Shown here: in pieces, positions 5,633-10,403 of the stretch
How positions within the stretch are numbered: position 1 is the stretch's first letter
How the letters are laid out: the number at the start of each line of letters is the position of its first letter
From: XYD2-FULL-39-9 sp964363685
GTDB taxonomy: Bacteria; Patescibacteriota; Patescibacteriia; Magasanikbacterales; GWA2-37-8
Assembly (NCBI GenBank): GCA_964363685.1
Contig: CAYIJG010000033.1
Span: 1 to 10,403 of the forward strand
Reading direction: 5' to 3'
Length of the DNA: 10,403 nucleotides
Translations under genes and position numbers: made by a program
The notes under the pieces: model-generated
Told to the model about the DNA's origin: nothing
Databases searched by the model: none
What the model saw: only the letters and a program-made list of their open reading frames with translations

Positions 5633-6775
5633 TTAACGAACCACATCGGCCAAAATCTGAGCCGTAGCGCTCATGCCGATTTCTTTTTTAAACATTTTAA
5701 TATTTAGTTGATTACGCTCGGCGCATTCTTCCAAAAGCCTAAAAGCTTCAGCGCTCTCTGTACCATCACGACGAACTACTATAGGGTAAGTTGGCTTGAT
5801 TTCATCTAACGCATCAATAATACCTAAAAATGTTTCTTTGATATTGGTAAAGTTGGCAACTACTCCTGCCATCCAGAGCCCACGAATACCAGGTTTGGAC
5901 AAAACCACTTTGGCCAAAGCATAAACTTTTTCACGCGGAGGATTACCAGAATACTCTGTATAATTTGCCGGCTTGAGACCAACACCTATAAGCGCATCCA
6001 TATTGGCGATACTAGCGCCACCACCATTTAAAATAACAGCAATATCTCCATCCATTTCAATATACTTGCCGGCTGTACCGCGATAATAGGCTTCGCCTTC
6101 GTCTATTTTTTTGGCGGATAATTCTCTCTCCGTAGGCAAACGCCCCATCATGGTGCGTGGTGCTAAACTACTCCATTCTTCATGGCGATAAAAAGCATCA
6201 TCATCCAAAGCAATTTTGGCATCAGCCGCAAACCACTCTCCATCTTTTGTTTTAACAAGCGGATTTATTTCCACCACGCGAGCATCTTCTTGCAAAAAAC
6301 ATTGCCATAATTTTTCTGCGCATGGCAAGTCTGAAACAATGGTTTCATTTCTTATATCTAGTAACTTTTTAGTAATTTTATCTTCAGCTACATCTTCTAT
6401 ATCCATTCCACCTTGCGAACTGTAAATTAAAATTGGCTGTTTAGTAATAGTATCGTAAGTAATAGAAATATAATGCTCTTCGGCAATATCCAATTTTTCT
6501 TCAATCAAAACCGCTTCTACATATTGGCCTTTGATATTACCACTAAAAAGCTCTGCCACAGCAGTTTCAACTTCTTCAGGGCTAACACAAAACTTGATAC
6601 CATTATTCTTGCCACGTTTGCCTGCCAAAATCTGAGCTTTTACCACTACACTAGAAACTGCTAGTTCCTGGTATTTATTTTTGACATCATCCCCGCGCCA
6701 AACTACTACCCCTTTCGGAGTAGCTATACCATGCTTGGCAAATAAATTTTTCCCTTCAAATTCGTATAGGTTCAT
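5633..6775 (-). CDS. ATP-grasp subunit of split ATP-citrate lyase / citryl-CoA synthetase
   Basis: The 380-residue protein has the ATP-grasp fold seen in SucC, with KAQILAGKRGK (46-56), EINPLV (169-174) and ADAKIALDDDAFYRH (184-198). Its C-terminal domain is of ATP-citrate lyase type: NYTEYSG (271-277) matches NYGEYSG, VANFTN (306-311) matches IANFTN, and VVRRDG (333-338) matches FVRRGG. In ATP-citrate lyase these loops hold citrate, including the Asn/Thr of ANFTN and the Arg of VRR (from memory of the human enzyme). CAEKLWQCFLQ (152-162) is also typical. This makes plain succinyl-CoA synthetase unlikely. It would be CcsA or AclB in existing naming; I leave the symbol open. It starts one base after the GNAT gene, without a clear Shine-Dalgarno site. 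Confidence 0.88.
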   Translation of the reverse strand: MNLYEFEGKNLFAKHGIATPKGVVVWRGDDVKNKYQELAVSSVVVKAQILAGKRGKNNGIKFCVSPEEVETAVAELFSGNIKGQYVEAVLIEEKLDIAEEHYISITYDTITKQPILIYSSQGGMDIEDVAEDKITKKLLDIRNETIVSDLPCAEKLWQCFLQEDARVVEINPLVKTKDGEWFAADAKIALDDDAFYRHEEWSSLAPRTMMGRLPTERELSAKKIDEGEAYYRGTAGKYIEMDGDIAVILNGGGASIANMDALIGVGLKPANYTEYSGNPPREKVYALAKVVLSKPGIRGLWMAGVVANFTNIKETFLGIIDALDEIKPTYPIVVRRDGTESAEAFRLLEECAERNQLNIKMFKKEIGMSATAQILADVVR

Positions 6776-6776
6776 A

Positions 6777-7112
6777 CTATATAAAATCCATTCTAAATTC
6801 TACTCCATGTTTTTTAAATCCTAATTTTTCATACCATGCATGAAGTTTTTCTCTGCCAAAACGACTGGTGCAAATTACCTTATAACATCCAATTTTTTTG
6901 GCTTCATCTATAGCTGTCTCTACTAACTTTGTACCTAGACCACTTCCTCTCTGTGACTCATCAACAAACACATCCTCTAATAAACCAACTGGTTCTTTAT
7001 GCACATCATTATAAATAATATACAATCGAACCCTACCAACTTCTTGGCTATTTTCTCGAGCGGTTATCTTAACCGCATAGCTATCTTTTAAAATTTCTTT
7101 CTGTAATTCCAT
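6777..7112 (-). CDS. GNAT-family N-acetyltransferase
   Basis: The 111-residue protein is a minimal GNAT domain that would move an acetyl group from acetyl-CoA to an amine. The acetyl-CoA pyrophosphate-binding loop is QRGSGLG (54-60), preceded by the strand LEDVFVDES. HAWYEKLGF (91-99) is the usual C-terminal motif B. It is at the short end of the family but complete, with start and stop one or two bases from the neighbouring genes. The substrate is not readable. It sits beside genes that make acetyl-CoA, but GNAT genes are common and this may be chance. No Shine-Dalgarno site is evident. Confidence 0.86.
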   Translation of the reverse strand: MELQKEILKDSYAVKITARENSQEVGRVRLYIIYNDVHKEPVGLLEDVFVDESQRGSGLGTKLVETAIDEAKKIGCYKVICTSRFGREKLHAWYEKLGFKKHGVEFRMDFI

Positions 7113-7114
7113 AA

Positions 7115-8059
7115 TTAAATATACTTTTTTAAAATAGGACTTAGTTTTTTTGGATCCAGCCCGCCTTCATTTCTTTCAAAACCTACACTTACAACCTTTC
7201 TATTTTTCAAATTTTCTTTATCAAAAGAAAAAACTCCCCAGCTATTTTCTTCGTAAATCTTTTTTTGTTTAGTATTAAGTTTGTGATTATTATGAATCAC
7301 CAAATCAATCGGTCGAGGCAGATAACTTTCTAACTGCAACACCATTCCACTTAAATTCTCCGGCCCAGTCTCACCATTAAGCCTGTAGGCACTGCCGGCC
7401 AAATAAATTATTTTGGCTTTTGATTTTTTTATCGCTTCTTTTATTCCAACAGGTAGTAAGGTCGCTACCAAACTTGTATATAGACTACCGGAGCCAATTA
7501 CTATTGTATCCGCTTTTGTTATTGCCTGTACAGCTTGAGAATAGGCTCGACAATTTGGCTCTAACCATACTCGCTTAATCTTCCAACCTCTATTATATCT
7601 CGGAGTATCAATAAACTCTTCTGTTCGAATAATTTTACCATTGTCTAGTTCAGCCACTAAATCGGTATTTTCTAAAGTTACTGGGTATACTCGCCCTTGC
7701 GCCTCTACACTTTGGGATAATGCATCCAAAGCATAAATAAAATTACCAGAAAATTGACCGGTTAAGGTCAAAAATAAATTTCCCAGATTATGACTGTTTA
7801 ATCTACCAACATTTTTAAATCTTGGCTGATAAAAAATCTTTTTAAGGGACTGATAATCGTATATAGAAAGGGATAAAATTGCCCGTAACACATCCCCTGG
7901 TGGAAGAGTTTTCAATTCTTTGCGAAGCTTACCCGAAGACCCACCAGAGTCACTCATAGAAACTACAGCTGAGATATTTAAACTACCAGCGTATTTTTTC
8001 AACGCTTCCAAGCAAATTGCAGAACCGTTCCCCCCGCCAATTACGACTACATTTTTCAT
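7115..8059 (-). CDS. yvcK: YvcK/CofD-family protein (gluconeogenesis factor-like)
   Basis: The 314-residue protein has the family signatures IGGGNGS (7-13), SDSGGSSGKLR (36-46), PPGDVLRA (53-60), SHNLGNLFL (89-97) and a GSGSLYTS block near residue 195. YvcK proteins of Firmicutes and Actinobacteria bind UDP-sugars and affect growth on gluconeogenic carbon sources and cell-wall synthesis. The related CofD makes coenzyme F420 precursors, but no other F420 gene is nearby, so the YvcK reading is preferred. It lies 47 bases after kbl, with a hairpin in that gap, and 2 bases before the GNAT gene. No Shine-Dalgarno site precedes the ATG. Confidence 0.85.
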   Translation of the reverse strand: MKNVVVIGGGNGSAICLEALKKYAGSLNISAVVSMSDSGGSSGKLRKELKTLPPGDVLRAILSLSIYDYQSLKKIFYQPRFKNVGRLNSHNLGNLFLTLTGQFSGNFIYALDALSQSVEAQGRVYPVTLENTDLVAELDNGKIIRTEEFIDTPRYNRGWKIKRVWLEPNCRAYSQAVQAITKADTIVIGSGSLYTSLVATLLPVGIKEAIKKSKAKIIYLAGSAYRLNGETGPENLSGMVLQLESYLPRPIDLVIHNNHKLNTKQKKIYEENSWGVFSFDKENLKNRKVVSVGFERNEGGLDPKKLSPILKKYI

Positions 8060-8081
8060 ATTTGAAATGAATGAATGAGTA

Positions 8082-8103
8082 TATATGGGCTTTATCCCAT
8101 ATA
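8082..8103. repeat. Inverted repeat between kbl and the yvcK-like gene
   Basis: TATATGGG (8082-8089) pairs with CCCATATA (8096-8103) around a 6-base loop, in the only spacer longer than 10 bases in the minus-strand string. In the minus direction the hairpin starts 3 bases after the kbl stop and is followed by CTCATTCATTCATTTC, not by a T run. It is therefore at best a weak terminator, or an mRNA processing or stability element. Confidence 0.5.
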
Positions 8104-8106
8104 ATT

Positions 8107-9309
8107 TTATTTTATTACCCCCATCTCTCTGCCCGCCTCGGCAAACGCAGTCAGCGCCTTATCCATTTGCTCGTTGGTATGCGCCGCCGAAATCTGTACT
8201 CTAATTCTGGCCTTACCCTTTGGCACCACTGGATAGGTAAACCCGCGAACATATATACCTTTTTTAAATAGCGCGCTTGCCATATCTCTGGCGATTGTTT
8301 CCTCCATAAGCATTACCGGAGTTATTGCGTGTTTGCCATCGCCGCCAAGACTAAAGCCAAGACTCTCCATTTTTCCTCTAAAATAATTTGTATTTTCTTC
8401 CAATTTTTCTCTATTTTTTATAAACTTTTGATCATAATTTTGCAACACATACAAAGCAGCGCTGGCAATCATCGGTGGCAAGGAATTGCTAAACAAAGTT
8501 GTGCGACTTCTTTGGTGCAAGACTTGGATAATTTCTTTTCTGCCAGCGGTAAATCCTCCCCCAGCTCCGCCCAACGCTTTGCCAAAGGTGGAAGTTAGAA
8601 TATCAATTCTATTCATCACTCCAGCTTGCTCAATGCTCCCTCGACCGGTTTTGCCCAGTACACCACTAGCATGACTGTCATCTACCATAACCATCGCTCC
8701 GTATTTATCCGCTAAATCACAAATTTCTTTTAGCTTGGCAGTAATACCATCCATAGAAAACACGCCATCAGTAGCGATAAGCATCCGACGAGGTTTGGAG
8801 TTTGCTAGACAGGCTTTGAGCTGATTTTCCAAATCTTCCATATCACTATTTTTGTAGCGAAATCTTTCGGCTTTACATAAACGAATACCATCAATAATAC
8901 TAGCGTGATTTAATTCATCCGAAAAAATCGCATCGCCTTCTTTAAGAATCGTTTCAAACAGTCCAGTATTAGCATCAAAACAAGAAGTATAGCTAATAGC
9001 GTCTTCCATGCCAAAAAACTTACAAATTTCTGTTTCTAAGTCCTTGTGAATAATAGAAGTACCAACAATAAAACGAACTGAGGCTTCACCAAAACCATAT
9101 TTTTTTACGCCCACAATCGCGGCTTCCGCTAATTCTTCCGATGAAGCTAAGCCGAGATAATTGTTTGCGCAGAAATTTAACAAAGTTTTACCACCTATAC
9201 TAACTTCTGTTCCTTGTTTGCCATCAAGCACGCCAACATCTTTCCACATGCCTCCATCTTTTATTTCTTGTAATTCTTGTTCAAATTGTTGTTTGTAATT
9301 TGTGTACAT
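8107..9309 (-). CDS. kbl: 2-amino-3-ketobutyrate CoA ligase (glycine C-acetyltransferase)
   Basis: The 400-residue PLP enzyme converts 2-amino-3-ketobutyrate and CoA into glycine and acetyl-CoA, the second step of threonine breakdown. The PLP lysine is K244 in TFGKALGG, the same number as in the E. coli enzyme. DELNHASIIDG (131-141), DGVFSMDG (181-188), VDDSHASG (209-216) and the C-terminal PVVPKGKARIR (360-370) follow Kbl closely. The length equals the family's usual 398-400. It starts 10 bases after tdh, which makes its substrate, so the pair forms the classic tdh-kbl unit. Other alpha-oxoamine synthases (BioF, HemA) are less likely given the neighbour and the close match. Confidence 0.95.
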   Translation of the reverse strand: MYTNYKQQFEQELQEIKDGGMWKDVGVLDGKQGTEVSIGGKTLLNFCANNYLGLASSEELAEAAIVGVKKYGFGEASVRFIVGTSIIHKDLETEICKFFGMEDAISYTSCFDANTGLFETILKEGDAIFSDELNHASIIDGIRLCKAERFRYKNSDMEDLENQLKACLANSKPRRMLIATDGVFSMDGITAKLKEICDLADKYGAMVMVDDSHASGVLGKTGRGSIEQAGVMNRIDILTSTFGKALGGAGGGFTAGRKEIIQVLHQRSRTTLFSNSLPPMIASAALYVLQNYDQKFIKNREKLEENTNYFRGKMESLGFSLGGDGKHAITPVMLMEETIARDMASALFKKGIYVRGFTYPVVPKGKARIRVQISAAHTNEQMDKALTAFAEAGREMGVIK

Positions 9310-9319
9310 AATTTTTTAA

Positions 9320-10403
9320 TTAAAACTTGATCAAAAGCTTGGGATGCTTTATCATTATATCTTCAAATTTTTCTTTGGCATATTCTGCGATTGGCAAAAT
9401 AGTGCCTTGCCCACCCTTTAAAATAACATCAAACATTTTCTCTTGGATACCATTATTCTTATCTTCAAAAAGTCCCTGCGTAATTTCCCAGGTTTTCCAC
9501 AACTGTCGGCCTATCACTGCATGGAAAGTAAAACCATTAGCAATAATACGATTGAAGTCTTCAAAGACAAAATCTCCCTGCTTAATACCGAATAAAATAA
9601 TATCACCGCCCCGGCGAGTAGCGTAAAGGCAGTTATTTACCGATGAGTTGAATCCTGACATTTCAAAACTAACATCCACCCCAACACTACCCGTCAATTT
9701 TTTTATCTCCTCTGTCACCGTCATATCGTGCGCGTATGGTTTGGCATTATCTGATTTGCCAAGAGGTATCACATGATCAATGCCTAACTTTTTGGCCATT
9801 TCAATTGCCACCGGGTTTGGCTCCACGCCAATAATTGTTTTTGCGCCTAACCCTTTAACAACCAAAGTTAAAAACATGCCGATGGGACCAAGTCCAAAAA
9901 TAGCGACGGTTTTATCTTTTAAATCAACTTTACTACCCGCATGCACGGCATTGCCAAACGGCTCTTGCATAGCGGCAATTTCTGGACGGATTTTTGCCGT
10001 ATCTGTTTTCCATAAAATATGCGCTGGCACTTTAACAAATTCGGCCAGTCCGCCATCAAGGGAAATTCCTAAAATCTTTTCATTGATACAAACCTCTTTT
10101 TGTCCAAGCAAACATTGATAACATTCTTGACAAATAACATGTGACTCGCACGCCACCGAATCTCCCAACTTTACATTTTTTACTTTGCTGCCAACTTTCA
10201 CAATCTCGCCAAAAAATTCATGCCCGACAACTCTATACGAATTTTTTCCGAGTTTAATTTGCTCGTCTATAGTATTTAAAATAACATCACGAAAAACAAC
10301 TCTGTTCCAAATTCCCCTGTCTGTGCCGCAGACACCAGCATAACGCACTTTGATAATTACATAATTATCATCTTCAGAATTTTCTTTATCTAAAACCGGT
10401 TCG
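9320..10403 (-). CDS. tdh: L-threonine 3-dehydrogenase, N terminus beyond window edge
   Basis: This zinc-dependent medium-chain dehydrogenase oxidises L-threonine to 2-amino-3-ketobutyrate with NAD+. The frame is open to the right edge (360 residues visible), so the start lies outside. A GTG at 10346-10348 is an internal Val codon, not a start. Seen are the catalytic-zinc motif GVCGTD, GHEFFGEIV, the structural-zinc cysteines in CQECYQCLLGQKEVC, the EPFGNAVH motif typical of threonine dehydrogenase, and the Rossmann loop FGLGPIGM. A sorbitol/alcohol dehydrogenase relative is possible from the fold alone, but EPFGNAVH and the kbl neighbour support threonine dehydrogenase. Its promoter is outside the window, so the start of the whole gene string is not seen. 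Confidence 0.9.
   Translation of the reverse strand, partial: EPVLDKENSEDDNYVIIKVRYAGVCGTDRGIWNRVVFRDVILNTIDEQIKLGKNSYRVVGHEFFGEIVKVGSKVKNVKLGDSVACESHVICQECYQCLLGQKEVCINEKILGISLDGGLAEFVKVPAHILWKTDTAKIRPEIAAMQEPFGNAVHAGSKVDLKDKTVAIFGLGPIGMFLTLVVKGLGAKTIIGVEPNPVAIEMAKKLGIDHVIPLGKSDNAKPYAHDMTVTEEIKKLTGSVGVDVSFEMSGFNSSVNNCLYATRRGGDIILFGIKQGDFVFEDFNRIIANGFTFHAVIGRQLWKTWEITQGLFEDKNNGIQEKMFDVILKGGQGTILPIAEYAKEKFEDIMIKHPKLLIKF

Noticed and set aside
8078..8106. Possible minus-strand promoter (TATACT) before the yvcK-like gene
   Set aside because: The hexamer 17 bases upstream is AATTAT, far from TTGACA, and the A/T richness makes a chance -10 match likely.

Overview
The window looks like a piece of a draft genome from a compact, AT-rich bacterium. 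One 10-base run of N (4833-4842) marks an assembly gap. Genes sit 1-10 bases apart or overlap, all coding genes but one lie on the minus strand, and the standard code fits: the twelve stop codons seen are nine TAA and three TAG, with no TGA. A member of the Candidate Phyla Radiation (Patescibacteria) is my best guess, from the gene packing, the tiny Lys/Ala-rich basic peptide and the gene mix. This is inference from context, not proof.

Left end, plus strand (1-450): the 3' part of a tRNA-Arg(UCG) without an encoded CCA is followed by a strong hairpin terminator. An AT-rich tract then leads to a near-consensus sigma70-type promoter (TTCACA-17 bp-TATAAT). The predicted transcript has a leader of about 118 nt with two hairpins, then a strong Shine-Dalgarno sequence and a 19-residue peptide, MAAKKKAKKAKAKSKKARR. 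It ends at a hairpin with A and T flanks that can also terminate the converging minus-strand genes.

Minus strand (10403 down to 482): ten genes read in one direction with hardly any spacing. In order of transcription they are tdh (5' end outside the window) and kbl; a YvcK/CofD-like protein; a small GNAT acetyltransferase; an ATP-grasp subunit of ATP-citrate lyase/citryl-CoA synthetase type; a class I methyltransferase; the CoA-ligase subunit; citryl-CoA lyase; an RlmI-like methyltransferase; an RluA-type pseudouridine synthase; and an EndoQ-like PHP endonuclease.

How they fit together: Tdh and Kbl turn threonine into glycine and acetyl-CoA. The three citrate genes together make up the domains of ATP-citrate lyase, split as in the citryl-CoA synthetase plus citryl-CoA lyase route, giving acetyl-CoA and oxaloacetate from citrate. 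The string therefore holds two routes to acetyl-CoA, a YvcK-like protein of a family linked to central carbon metabolism, and a tail of RNA-modification and DNA-repair genes.

Points most worth a second look: the basic mini-peptide with its own structured, well-expressed-looking transcript; a GC-rich double-hairpin element carried in frame inside the EndoQ-like gene; and the split ATP-citrate lyase interrupted by a methyltransferase gene.
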